Source: Nostoc calcicola FACHB-3891
GTDB lineage: Bacteria > Cyanobacteriota > Cyanobacteriia > Cyanobacteriales > Nostocaceae
NCBI RefSeq assembly: GCF_014697355.1
Contig: NZ_JACJRQ010000032.1
Span: 25,070-89,069, forward strand
Direction: 5' to 3'
Length of the DNA: 64,000 nucleotides
The notes under the pieces are model-generated. The model did no database searches and had not been told where the DNA came from. It was given only the letters and a program-made list of their open reading frames with translations. How positions within the stretch are numbered: the first letter of the stretch is position 1; each line of letters begins with the position of its first letter. A program made the translations under genes and the position numbers. This document shows, one piece after another, positions 27,976 through 37,182 of this stretch.

Positions 27976-28713
27976 ATGGTACAACAAGTAACACCGGAAA
28001 CCAACATCGAAATCATCTACCCAGAAAGTGATGGACAGCCAATGGCAGATAACACAGAACAATTTGCATGGATTGTCAAAATTAAAGAAAATTTAGAAAT
28101 CTTATTTGCATCCCAAGCTGATGTATTTATCGCTGGAGATTTGTTTTGGTATCCAGTTAAAGGAAATTCTAATATTAAACAAGCACCTGATACGATGGTA
28201 GTCTTTGGTAGACCAAAAGGAAAACGGAGTTCTTATTTACAATGGGATGAAAATAATATACCCCCACAGGTAGTCTTTGAAATACTATCGCCAGGTAACA
28301 CCCTAAAAGAAATGACCAAAAAATTGCAGTTTTACCAGCGTTATGGTGTGGAAGAATATTATATTTACGATCCAGATAAAAATGATTTAAATGGCTTACT
28401 CCGCTCTGGGGATAGTTTTGAAGTCATTGAAGAAATGAATGACTGGGTAAGCCCGCGTTTGAAAATTCGTTTTCACCTAACATCGAATACATTGGAAATT
28501 GTTTCTCTCAGCGGACAAAAGTTTTTAAGCCCCGTAGAAATTGACCAGTTACGCGAACAGGAACGCCAACGCGCAGAACAGGAACGCCAACGTGCAGAAC
28601 AAGAAACTCAAGCAAAGGAAGCCGCTTTGCAAGAATTAGAAAAAGAACGCGATCGCTATCAAGAATTGTTAGCTAAACTCAAAGAAAAAGGAATTGATAC
28701 AGATAATTTGTAA
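27976..28713 (+). CDS. Uma2-family (DUF820) putative endonuclease
   Basis: This 245-aa protein has the Uma2 PD-(D/E)xK-like fold: FIAGDLFWYP...IKQAPDTMVVFGRPKG (Asp of the core), PPQVVFEILSPGNTLKEMTKKLQFYQRYGVEEYYIYDPDKNDL (E-x(n)-K region). A C-terminal coiled coil (REQERQRAEQERQRAEQETQAKEAALQELEKERDRYQELLAKL) is common in cyanobacterial members. These proteins are hugely expanded in cyanobacteria and their biological target is unknown. The ribosome site GGAGGTG is clear. A second, shorter family member sits inside the nifD element at 45953. Confidence 0.85.
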   Translation: MVQQVTPETNIEIIYPESDGQPMADNTEQFAWIVKIKENLEILFASQADVFIAGDLFWYPVKGNSNIKQAPDTMVVFGRPKGKRSSYLQWDENNIPPQVVFEILSPGNTLKEMTKKLQFYQRYGVEEYYIYDPDKNDLNGLLRSGDSFEVIEEMNDWVSPRLKIRFHLTSNTLEIVSLSGQKFLSPVEIDQLREQERQRAEQERQRAEQETQAKEAALQELEKERDRYQELLAKLKEKGIDTDNL

Positions 28714-28775
28714 TTGCCGTTAAAAGTTACAGCGTTTTTCATCTACAGCGATTCTCGTTTGGATGCAATACGCTG

Positions 28776-28803
28776 TAGGGTAGCACATCTGTGCTACCCT
28801 ACG
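28776..28803. repeat. REP family 2 palindrome
   Basis: GTAGGGTAGCACA / TGTGCTACCCTAC with centre TC. Same family as 5435 and 19929. Confidence 0.85.
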
Positions 28804-28966
28804 AACGTGCGTATTTTACCCAAGTGAGAAGCGCTATAAATATATCTAACGAAGTATTTTCAAAAACCAGTATCACTGAGTACTCTTTTTTTGGCTCTCT
28901 AAAAATATTGCCTGCCCAAGATTTGTGTGTAATGTACGTCCCGACGACGCTAGAGGTAAGTTAAAA

Positions 28967-30871
28967 ATGATTATGTTTGCTCTAAATCCAAGACAGATGC
29001 TCAGACGCATACTATCTGCATCGGTAGTTAGTTTGAGCGTATCACTTACCACTCTCATATCCTTAGAGGTTTTTCCCAAGGCAGCATTCGGTCAAGCGCC
29101 TCCTGCGTCTGTTGAAACCAAGCTGACAGTGCCTAATACAATGAACTATGAGCCTTTCAATTTTACCCGTTACTTGAAAGTGCCTCCCAATTTCTCCATC
29201 TCCGTTTATGCTCGCATTAAGCAAGCCCGTTTTATGGCAGTTGCTCCCAATGGGGATCTTTTAGTGTCACAGCCCAGTACGGGTAAGGTGCTACTTGTAA
29301 GGCCAAATGGCAGCAATGACCCAATTATTTACGATTTCGTGACAGGTCTAAGCAAACCGCACGACATTGTTTTTCACACAATTAACAACATCACATATGT
29401 TTATATCTCTGAGAGTAATCAAATTAACCGCTTTACCTACAGATCTGGAGACACAATCGCCCAAAACCGCGAAATTCTCGTAGCTGGCTTACCAGACAGC
29501 AGCACTCCGGAACTGAAAGGTTCTTACGGTCACGAACTGAAAAACATCGCACTTGATGCTAACAACAAGCTATACGTATCGATCGCTTCTACCTGCAATG
29601 CTTGCGTGGAAGATACTATCAGTAACCCCAAGCGCGGTGCAATTTACCAGTACAATGCTGATGGAACGAATCCGCGGCTTTTTGCCGAAGGTTTACGCAA
29701 TGCAGAAGGACTGGCATTTGTCCCTGGCACAAATGACCTCTGGGTAGCCGTTAATAATCGAGACAAAATCGCCTATCCTTTCAATGATGCTAGTGGCAAT
29801 TACGGTAAGATTATTCCGTCCTACGTGGACAACCACCCACCGGAGGAGTTGACGCGAGTCCGGGACGGGGGGAACTACGGTTGGCCATTCTGCAACCCCA
29901 ATCCTGACACGGCAAATGGCCTCAACAATATGCCATTTGACCGCGACTATGAGTTTAATGCTGACGGACGTGTTAATTGCGATGTCATGGACAGAATCGA
30001 CAAGGGTATCCAAGCCCATTCGGCTCCGTTGGGACTAACCTTCTTACAAAATACCAACTTTCCCAGCCTGTACTCAAATGGCCTAGTGACAGCGCTGCAT
30101 GGTTCATGGAATCGGCAGAAAAAAACGGGCTACAGAATAGCTTACTTTCCCTGGAACACTGCAACAAAGACAGTAGGAGAAGAGATGGATTTAGTCAGCG
30201 GTTGGCTAATTCCAGGAACCCAAGAAGTCTGGGGGCGGCCCGTGGATATGGTAGTCGATCGGCAAGGTAATTTGTTAATTTCGGATGACTACAGCGGCAC
30301 TATCTACAAGCTCACCTACACCGCGTCAGCACAGGTTCAAGTCTACAGTGACCCGAATTTTGGTGGAGTTTCCCAGTCTTTTCCCACAACTCCAGGAGTG
30401 TACAAAGCAAACGAAGGTGACTTAAATATTGTTGGAAATGACAGTATTAGCTCATTAACTGTACCAAGCGGTACAGTGGTACGTTTATGCCAACATGAAA
30501 TTGGTGGTCTATGCCGTGAGTATAGTGCTGGTGAGTATAAATCCGTTGGGAGTGACTTGGATAACAAAACATCCTTCATTGAGGTCAAGCTCTCTTATGC
30601 AGCGTCACCACAGATTAAAGTTTACGCTGACACGAATTTTGGTGGAGTTTCCCAGTCTTTTCCTACAACTCCAGGAGTATATAAAGCAAACGAAGGTGAC
30701 TTAAATATTGTTGGGAATGATAGTATTAGCTCATTAACTGTACCAACCGATACAGTGGTACGCTTATGTCAGCATGAAAGTGGTGGTCTATGCCGTGAGT
30801 TTAGTGCTGGTGATTATGAATTTGTTGGGAGTGACTTGGATAACAAAACATCGTTCATAGAGGTCAAGTAG
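28967..30871 (+). CDS. Secreted sorbosone-dehydrogenase-like protein with two beta/gamma-crystallin-like domains
   Basis: Two parts are fused (634 aa from the chosen start). After a signal peptide (MLRRILSASVVSLSVSLTTL...AAFGQA, cut near residue 45) comes a six-bladed propeller resembling PQQ-type sugar/sorbosone dehydrogenases: FMAVAPNGDLLVSQPSTGKV, GLSKPHDIVF, GYGH-like SYGHELKNIALD, NAEGLAFVPGTNDLWVAVNNRD, YGWPFCNPNPD, SAPLGLTF, ALHGSWNRQKKTGYRI and WGRPVDMVVDRQGNLLISDDYSGTIYKLTY. The last about 180 aa are two copies of an 85-aa unit (VYSDPNFGGVSQSF...RLCQHE.GGLCREYSAG.Y), typical of beta/gamma-crystallin or peptidase-inhibitor I36 domains. The start at 28967 has AGAGGTAAG upstream. It is probably periplasmic or exported; the sugar substrate is unknown. 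Confidence 0.82.
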   Translation: MIMFALNPRQMLRRILSASVVSLSVSLTTLISLEVFPKAAFGQAPPASVETKLTVPNTMNYEPFNFTRYLKVPPNFSISVYARIKQARFMAVAPNGDLLVSQPSTGKVLLVRPNGSNDPIIYDFVTGLSKPHDIVFHTINNITYVYISESNQINRFTYRSGDTIAQNREILVAGLPDSSTPELKGSYGHELKNIALDANNKLYVSIASTCNACVEDTISNPKRGAIYQYNADGTNPRLFAEGLRNAEGLAFVPGTNDLWVAVNNRDKIAYPFNDASGNYGKIIPSYVDNHPPEELTRVRDGGNYGWPFCNPNPDTANGLNNMPFDRDYEFNADGRVNCDVMDRIDKGIQAHSAPLGLTFLQNTNFPSLYSNGLVTALHGSWNRQKKTGYRIAYFPWNTATKTVGEEMDLVSGWLIPGTQEVWGRPVDMVVDRQGNLLISDDYSGTIYKLTYTASAQVQVYSDPNFGGVSQSFPTTPGVYKANEGDLNIVGNDSISSLTVPSGTVVRLCQHEIGGLCREYSAGEYKSVGSDLDNKTSFIEVKLSYAASPQIKVYADTNFGGVSQSFPTTPGVYKANEGDLNIVGNDSISSLTVPTDTVVRLCQHESGGLCREFSAGDYEFVGSDLDNKTSFIEVK

Positions 30872-31175
30872 CACCAAATTTGCAAAGAAAATTTGGCATA
30901 TTCTTCCCTTGGCAATGACCTTTTATAAGCGCTCGGCCGCTGCCTGTGCTGCTTTCGGCTGACAAAAAGACGCGTTGCAATACTGCTCGCTTTGTGCATT
31001 TTTAACTCGGAATTGGGTTTGGGGAAAAGGTTAAAGGGTAAAGGTTAAAGGTTTTTTCTTTCCCCTTTCCCCCGCCCCTTATCCCCAGAGGGGACCCCAC
31101 CTTCCCCTTTTCCCCAAAACCCGACAAGTATTGAGACGCGTTGTATATCCATTACTTCTAGAGATGGGGATACAA

Positions 31176-31387
31176 CTCATATCTTGCACCAGCCTCATCA
31201 TTGAAAACAAAAATTACTCAGTAGTTAAGCTTTTGCCAGTCCGAATAGCTCAAGCCAGGGACTCAAAGTCCCTGTCTAATAGCTTAAGTCCTCTATAAGA
31301 GGACTGAAAATTAAATTGATTTACTGTAATAGAAATGACGTTATTTTTGTATATTCATGGTTTATGCGTAAAGGTGCAAGATCTGAG
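31176..31387. mobile_element. MITE-like element A, copy 2
   Basis: A 212-bp unit matching 12892-13103 almost base for base, with the same 15-bp terminal inverted repeats (CTCATATCTTGCACC / GGTGCAAGATCTGAG). It is flanked by ACAA on both sides (4-bp target duplication). It is non-coding, with two internal hairpins. Confidence 0.85.
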
Positions 31388-32541
31388 ACAAGGCGTTTTT
31401 TTTAGACCGTAACGAGATGGCATTCAAGAAGGCATTGCCGCTGATTTAGAACCGGTTGGAACTGCTAAATAATAATCGTTCTGGGGTTTCTTCCACCGGA
31501 GTTAACGCTGTACATAGGCTATGCAATTACTTGAGGAGCGATATTAAGGTTCGTAATGAACAATAAATAAAATTCATTGCGATCGCTAAGTCATGTTAGA
31601 TTTAAGTTTATTGTTTCCTCGAAACACAAAATCCGAGAGTTTCCCACCCATCTCCTCACTGTGGGCATGAAAAAAAAAGGAGTCAAAAGTTAAATTTTTT
31701 GAAAAATATGTGCATCAACACCTCTATTCACCTGAAGCTGTATGGATTACCAGATAAGACTTCTAAGCACAATTGAATATCATTGTCAAAGCAAAAATTA
31801 AAAAAATATGAATTGCATTTTTGCCCTGAAAAAAATGATATGTTAGATACAGAATTGAATTTCGCACGTTTCTGGAGTAGAACGATATAAACTACTCCAG
31901 TTTTTCACCCTCAAACCCCTTTCATTCATTGCTTTTGACAGGATTTGAGGGCAATCTGAGTACACATTCAAATAACCCAAACCCAGTTAAAAGTAGATTA
32001 AAATCCTTGCTGGGATTGGGTTTTGACTGAGTACAAAGAAATCCTGAACCCCCATCTCTAAACACTAGAACCCCAACCAAAAAATACTAGAACCCCTACC
32101 CGAAAAAAAAATTTCTAATTCTTGTAATGCCTGGAGAATTAGGGTTTTTCTTATTTGAGTACAAGCTTAATAAATCCAATAAATTCTATCCTAGATAGAC
32201 GCATCGCCTCGGTCAAAGACGGCTGATATAAATCTTATATCGCCAATCACTTAACGCTTCTACACAAAACGAAGCCAAGAGTGAGTGGAGGGATGACATA
32301 GCACCATGCCTGAAGTGAAAAGAAGTCGCGGCTTTCTGCACAAATTCTACCCAAGAACCGAACGTTGACACACACCAGCCCAAAATCAGATATCTATCGC
32401 CTGCCTGACTTGACAACAAGTTGCCCGAACCCAAGCGTTTGCAGGCAGTGTGCAAGCCGCGACTTCAATTCATGGGCATAGAAAATAGCCACAGCATCTC
32501 CCACAGTGGCAGCCAAGTCCACCGACCTTTTGCGAAATTCA
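31388..32541. other. 1.15-kb non-coding region upstream of nifB
   Basis: No convincing gene. It holds a strong hairpin with T-run at 31872-31905, poly-A tracts (31668-31720, 32100-32110) and a short direct repeat AATACTAGAACCCC-type at 32060-32095. In Anabaena the nifB promoter drives the whole cluster from a long leader, so this region probably contains the heterocyst-specific promoter and 5' untranslated RNA. I could not identify a convincing regulator box by eye. Confidence 0.5.
31872..31905 (+). terminator. Rho-independent-type hairpin upstream of nifB
   Basis: CTGGAGTAG (31872-31880) pairs perfectly with CTACTCCAG (31892-31900) around an 11-nt loop and is followed by TTTTT. No open frame ends before it, so it either ends a small RNA or lies in the nifB leader. 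Confidence 0.6.
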
Positions 32542-33981
32542 ATGACATCACCGTCTACACGACTCCTCACCTCCAACGCTACGGAATCGCCAACCCAAGC
32601 AAAATCCGGTGGTTGCGGCTGCGACAGCAGTACCACCGTGGAAATGGACGAAAAGCTCCAAGAACGCATCGCCAAACATCCCTGCTACAGCGAAGACGCC
32701 CATCACCACTATGCGCGGATGCACGTTGCAGTTGCTCCTGCCTGTAACATTCAATGCAACTATTGCAACCGCAAATATGATTGCGCTAACGAAAGCCGTC
32801 CTGGAGTAGTTAGCGAGTTGCTCACACCAGAAGAAGCAGCACATAAAGCTTTGGTGATTGGAGGCAAGATTCCTCAAATGACAGTTGTGGGAATAGCCGG
32901 TCCTGGCGACCCACTAGCGAACCCAGACAAGACATTCCGCACATTTGAGTTGATTGCCGAGCAAGCACCAGACATCAAGCTGTGCTTATCTACCAATGGT
33001 TTAATGCTGCCTGACTACATCGATCGCATTAAACAATTAAATATAGATCACGTTACGATCACCATTAACATGGTAGATCCAGAGATCGGTGCTAAGATTT
33101 ATCCTTGGGTTCACTACAAACGCAGGCGTTATAGAGGCATTGAAGGCGCAAGAATTCTCCACGAAAGACAGATGGAAGGATTGCAAGCCCTCAAAGAAGC
33201 TGATATCCTCTGCAAAGTCAACTCCGTGATGATTCCCGGAATCAACGACCATCACCTAGTTGAAGTGAATCGAGTCATTCGTGAAAAAGGTGCATTCCTG
33301 CACAACATCATGCCATTGATTTCTGCACCAGAACATGGCACACACTTTGGTTTAACCGGTCAACGCGGTCCCACACCCAAAGAACTCAAAGAAGTCCAAG
33401 ACAACTGCTCTGGTAACATGAAAATGATGCGTCACTGTCGCCAGTGCCGTGCCGATGCAGTCGGATTATTGGGAGAAGACCGCAGCCAGGAATTTTCCAA
33501 AGATAAATTCTTGGAAATGACTCCAGAATATGACGTAGAACAACGCGCTACCGTTCACGAAGGCATTGAGAAGTTTAAAGAAGAAATTAAAGCAGCCAAA
33601 GACAAAGCGCTAGCCGGCAAGAAATTTGCCAACAGTCCTAAAGTCTTAGTTGCAGTAGCAACCAAAGGCGGCGGATTGGTTAACCAGCACTTCGGTCATG
33701 CTAAAGAATTCCAAATTTACGAAGTGGATGGTAATGAAGTTCGCTTTATCAGTCACCGCAAAATAGACCAATATTGCCAAGGTGGATACGGCGAAGAAGC
33801 TTCTTTCGAGTATATTATGAAAGCGATCGCAGATTGCAAGGCAGTTTTAGTTTCCAAAATTGGTAACTGTCCCAAAGAAAAATTGCAAGAAGCTGGTATA
33901 CAGACTGTTGAAGCTTACGACGTAATTGAGAAGGTTGCTTTGGAGTTTTACGAACAACACGTTAAGGAATTAGGGAATTAG
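32542..33981 (+). CDS. nifB: Nitrogenase cofactor biosynthesis protein NifB
   Basis: This radical-SAM enzyme makes NifB-co, the 8Fe-9S-C precursor of FeMo-co. Seen: an N-terminal cysteine patch (GGCGCDSS), the radical-SAM triad in CNIQCNYCNRKYDC, the SAM-binding GIAGPGDPLANP and a conserved ILHERQMEGL. A NifX-like C-terminal domain (KVLVAVATKGGGLVNQHFGHAKEFQIYEV...GNCPKEKLQEAGI) follows. It is about 480 aa, normal for cyanobacteria. I chose the ATG at 32542; an in-frame GTG at 32506 would add 12 residues. It is the first gene of the nif cluster, followed by heptamer repeats and fdxN. Confidence 0.95.
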   Translation: MTSPSTRLLTSNATESPTQAKSGGCGCDSSTTVEMDEKLQERIAKHPCYSEDAHHHYARMHVAVAPACNIQCNYCNRKYDCANESRPGVVSELLTPEEAAHKALVIGGKIPQMTVVGIAGPGDPLANPDKTFRTFELIAEQAPDIKLCLSTNGLMLPDYIDRIKQLNIDHVTITINMVDPEIGAKIYPWVHYKRRRYRGIEGARILHERQMEGLQALKEADILCKVNSVMIPGINDHHLVEVNRVIREKGAFLHNIMPLISAPEHGTHFGLTGQRGPTPKELKEVQDNCSGNMKMMRHCRQCRADAVGLLGEDRSQEFSKDKFLEMTPEYDVEQRATVHEGIEKFKEEIKAAKDKALAGKKFANSPKVLVAVATKGGGLVNQHFGHAKEFQIYEVDGNEVRFISHRKIDQYCQGGYGEEASFEYIMKAIADCKAVLVSKIGNCPKEKLQEAGIQTVEAYDVIEKVALEFYEQHVKELGN

Positions 33982-34136
33982 GGAATAGGGAATAGGGCAT
34001 GGGGCATGGGGCATGGGGCGTAGAACAAAAATTATCCCCTATGCCGCCAGTCGCCTCCCGCCTACGGCACTGCCTCCCCAATGCCCAATGCCCAATGCCC
34101 AATGCCCAATGTCCAATGCCCAAAAGGAGAATAATC

Positions 34137-34490
34137 ATGGCTTACAAAATTACTAGCCAATGTATTTCCTGCGATTTGTGTCTGTCTGTATGTCCTACTG
34201 GTGCAATTAAAATAGTTGATGGTAATCGCTGGATCGATCCTGAACTCTGCACAAACTGTGTTGGTAGCATTCATACAGTACCTCAGTGTAAAGCTGGTTG
34301 TCCCACTTGCGACGGTTGCGTTAAACAGACTACTGATTATTGGGAAGACTGGTTTGCCAATTACAACCGCGTAGTTGCAAAATTAACTAATAAACAAGAT
34401 TACTGGGAGCGTTGGTTTCAGAGTTATTCCCAGAAATACTCAGAGCAATTACAAAAACATCAACCCCAAAAAATGGGAGTAGAATCCTAA
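34137..34490 (+). CDS. fdxN: Heterocyst-type bacterial ferredoxin FdxN
   Basis: This 2[4Fe-4S] ferredoxin (117 aa) carries CISCDLCLSVCPTGAI (first cluster) and a second cysteine set CTNCVGSIHTVPQCKAGCPTCDGC that includes an insertion typical of FdxN. The start at 34137 follows AAAGGAGA. The upstream in-frame codons translate CCCAATG repeats and were excluded. In Anabaena PCC 7120 this gene is interrupted by a 55-kb element; here both cysteine motifs are contiguous and the gene is intact. The role is electron donation in nitrogenase cofactor assembly, probably to NifB. It is in the nifB-fdxN-nifS-nifU operon. Confidence 0.93.
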   Translation: MAYKITSQCISCDLCLSVCPTGAIKIVDGNRWIDPELCTNCVGSIHTVPQCKAGCPTCDGCVKQTTDYWEDWFANYNRVVAKLTNKQDYWERWFQSYSQKYSEQLQKHQPQKMGVES

Positions 34491-34655
34491 TAAAATAATT
34501 CATAATTCGTAATGGAAATTAAACTCAAAAATTACGAATTATTGAAGCTTAAAAGTTAAAGGGCAACGGAGCAGAGGGGCACAGAAAACTGACGCAATTA
34601 ATCGCGTCTCTACTCCTAACTCCTAACTAATTCTTGTGAAATCAAATTAGAAACA

Positions 34656-35870
34656 ATGGAAAAGAACTGCATCTATCTCGATAATAATGCCACGACCAAA
34701 ATCGACCCGGAAGTTGTACAGGCAATGCTGCCTTACCTAACGGACTTTTACGGCAATCCCTCTAGTATGCATACCTTTGGCGGACAACTTGGTAAAGGTG
34801 TGAAAATAGCCAGACAACAACTTGCAGCCCTATTGGGAGCCGATGAATCAGAAATTGTCTACACCAGTTGCGGAACTGAGGGAGATAACGCCGCGATTCG
34901 GGCTGCACTCTTGGCGCAACCAGAAAAACGACACATTATCACCACCCAAGTAGAACATCCAGCAGTCCTGAATGTCTGCAAACAATTAGAAACCCAAGGT
35001 TACAGTGTTACCTACCTTTCAGTAAATCATCAAGGGCAATTGGATCTCAATGAATTAGAAGCCTCCTTGACAGGTAACACCGCGTTGGTAACAATTATGT
35101 ACGCCAACAACGAAACCGGTACGGTTTTCCCCATTGAGCAGATTGGGTTAAGAGTAAAAGAGCAGGGCGCTCTCTTCCACGTCGATGCGGTGCAAGCGGT
35201 GGGTAAAATCCCCTTAAATATGAAGACTAGCACCGTGGATATGTTAACCCTGTCTGGTCACAAACTACACGCACCCAAAGGAATTGGTGCTTTGTATGTG
35301 CGACGCGGGGTGAGATTCCGTCCTTTGCTGCTTGGTGGACACCAAGAACGCGGACGTAGGGCGGGAACAGAGAATGTTCCGGCAATTATTGCCTTGGGCA
35401 AAGCTGCCGAACTGGAAATGTTACACTTGGAAGAGGCGACAAAAAGAGAAAGAAGACTGCGCGATCGCCTAGAAAAAACCATTATCGCCACCATTCCCGA
35501 TTGTGTAGTTAACGGTGACCCTACGCAGAGATTGCCCAACACCACCAATATCGGCTTCAAGTACATCGAAGGTGAAGCAATCCTACTGTTGTTAAACAAA
35601 TACGGTATTTGTGCCTCATCTGGTTCTGCCTGTACCTCAGGTTCACTAGAACCTTCTCACGTTTTGCGGGCAATGGGCTTACCCTACACCACCTTACATG
35701 GTTCCATTCGCTTCAGCCTTTCTCGCTACACCACAGAAGCTGAAATCGATCGAGTTATAGAGGTCATGCCGGGTATTGTAGAACGTTTACGTGCCCTCTC
35801 ACCCTTCAAAAATGACGACGCAGGTTGGTTGCAAGGACAAGAGCAAGCACTTATGGGAGTTAGGAGTTAG
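34656..35870 (+). CDS. nifS: Cysteine desulfurase NifS
   Basis: This PLP enzyme supplies sulfur for nitrogenase Fe-S clusters (404 aa). Seen: the start YLDNNATTKIDPEVVQAMLPYL, GNPSSMHTFG, YTSCGTEGDNAAI, the PLP Asp/Gln region HVDAVQAVGK, the lysine-binding loop TLSGHKLHAPKGIGALYVR (PLP Schiff-base Lys) and the active-site cysteine loop ASSGSACTSGSLEPSHVLRAMG. The length is normal. The spacer to fdxN holds STRR-type repeats. It pairs with NifU, the scaffold, encoded next. Confidence 0.95.
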   Translation: MEKNCIYLDNNATTKIDPEVVQAMLPYLTDFYGNPSSMHTFGGQLGKGVKIARQQLAALLGADESEIVYTSCGTEGDNAAIRAALLAQPEKRHIITTQVEHPAVLNVCKQLETQGYSVTYLSVNHQGQLDLNELEASLTGNTALVTIMYANNETGTVFPIEQIGLRVKEQGALFHVDAVQAVGKIPLNMKTSTVDMLTLSGHKLHAPKGIGALYVRRGVRFRPLLLGGHQERGRRAGTENVPAIIALGKAAELEMLHLEEATKRERRLRDRLEKTIIATIPDCVVNGDPTQRLPNTTNIGFKYIEGEAILLLLNKYGICASSGSACTSGSLEPSHVLRAMGLPYTTLHGSIRFSLSRYTTEAEIDRVIEVMPGIVERLRALSPFKNDDAGWLQGQEQALMGVRS

Positions 35871-35984
35871 GAGTTAGCAGTTAGGAGTTAAGAATATTAA
35901 TGATTTCAAATTCATAACTCATCACTCCTAACTCATCACTCCTCACTCTTACTCACAACTCATCATTTCTAACTAATAAAAGTT

Positions 35985-36884
35985 ATGTGGGACTACACAG
36001 ATAAAGTATTAGAACTGTTTTACAATCCCCAAAATCAGGGAGAAATAGCAGAAGTCAGCGAACCTGGAGTTAAGGTTGCAACGGGCGAAGTCGGTAGCAT
36101 TGCTTGCGGTGATGCTCTGAGATTGCACCTCAAAGTTGAGGTAGAATCTGATAAGATTCTGGATGCTCGCTTTCAAACCTTTGGCTGCACAAGTGCGATC
36201 GCTTCTTCTAGTGCATTAACCGAAATGGTCAAAGGTTTAACTTTAGATGAAGCCCTGAAAGTCTCCAACAAAGACATTGCAGACTACTTGGGTGGATTGC
36301 CAGAAGCCAAGATGCACTGCTCTGTTATGGGACAAGAAGCTTTAGAAGCGGCAATCTATAATTATCGTGGCATTCCTTTAGATAGCCACGATGACGATGA
36401 TGAAGGCGCATTAGTTTGTAGCTGTTTTGGGATTAGCGAATCCAAGATTCGTCGCGTGATTTTAGAAAATAATCTCACTGATGCCGAACAAGTAACAAAT
36501 TATGTAAAAGCTGGTGGCGGATGCGGTTCCTGTCTGGCGAATATTGATGATATTATTAAATCAGTAAGACAAGAAGCAATCGCACCGGATATCAACAATT
36601 ACGGCGTCAAAGTTGCTACAGAAATTGTTACTTCTAAGGAGCGATCGCTAACCAACGTCCAAAAGATTGCCCTCATTCAAAAAGTTCTCGATGAAGAAGT
36701 TAGACCCGTTCTCATTGCAGATGGGGGAGATGTAGAACTGTATGATGTAGAAGGCGATCGCGTGAAAGTAATTTTGCAAGGTGCTTGTGGTTCTTGCTCC
36801 AGTAGCACAGCAACCTTGAAAATTGCGATCGAAGCCAGATTACAAGATCGTGTCAGCAAAAACCTTGTAGTCGAAGCAGTTTAG
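35985..36884 (+). CDS. nifU: Fe-S cluster scaffold protein NifU
   Basis: This three-domain scaffold (299 aa) has an N-terminal IscU-like part (GSIACGDALRLHL, FQTFGCTSAIASSSALTEM, MHCSVMGQEALEAAI). The central [2Fe-2S] BFD-like part has VCSCFGISESKIR and GGGCGSCLANI. The C-terminal Nfu domain has ADGGDVELYDVEGDRVKVILQGACGSCSSST. All cluster cysteines are present. It receives sulfur from NifS and passes clusters to NifH and the NifB pathway. It is the last gene before glbN. Confidence 0.95.
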   Translation: MWDYTDKVLELFYNPQNQGEIAEVSEPGVKVATGEVGSIACGDALRLHLKVEVESDKILDARFQTFGCTSAIASSSALTEMVKGLTLDEALKVSNKDIADYLGGLPEAKMHCSVMGQEALEAAIYNYRGIPLDSHDDDDEGALVCSCFGISESKIRRVILENNLTDAEQVTNYVKAGGGCGSCLANIDDIIKSVRQEAIAPDINNYGVKVATEIVTSKERSLTNVQKIALIQKVLDEEVRPVLIADGGDVELYDVEGDRVKVILQGACGSCSSSTATLKIAIEARLQDRVSKNLVVEAV

Positions 36885-36988
36885 GAATTGCTGTAGAACT
36901 TACGTACTCTACAAATACGCCCTAATAAGCATCAGCTAAGAACGGAAAGTAGGATTTGAATCGAATAATTGTCTCCACTCAATGTTTC

Positions 36989-37091
36989 ATACCAATTCGT
37001 CAACAGAAAGTTCCAGATTGAAATCAGCAAATCTAAATCAAATCTGACTTTCTTAATTACGAATTACGAATTACGAATTACGAATTGGTAT
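36989..37091. repeat. 103-bp inverted-repeat unit between nifU and glbN
   Basis: ATACCAATTCGT (36989-37000) is the exact complement of ACGAATTGGTAT (37080-37091). Just inside the right arm are four ACGAATT heptamers. The form is MITE-like but no second copy or clear target duplication was found. Confidence 0.45.
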
Positions 37092-37182
37092 CAGTCCTAC
37101 TAACAACAGACAGCATATAGGCGAAAGTATTAAGCGCCTAATTGCAAATTCCGTCATTCAACTCGCTTCAAAGGAGACAAAT

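Noticed and set aside
33999..34136. N-terminal extension of FdxN
   Set aside because: It reads repeat DNA (PNAQCPMPNAQ); the ATG at 34137 has a ribosome site and the family start.
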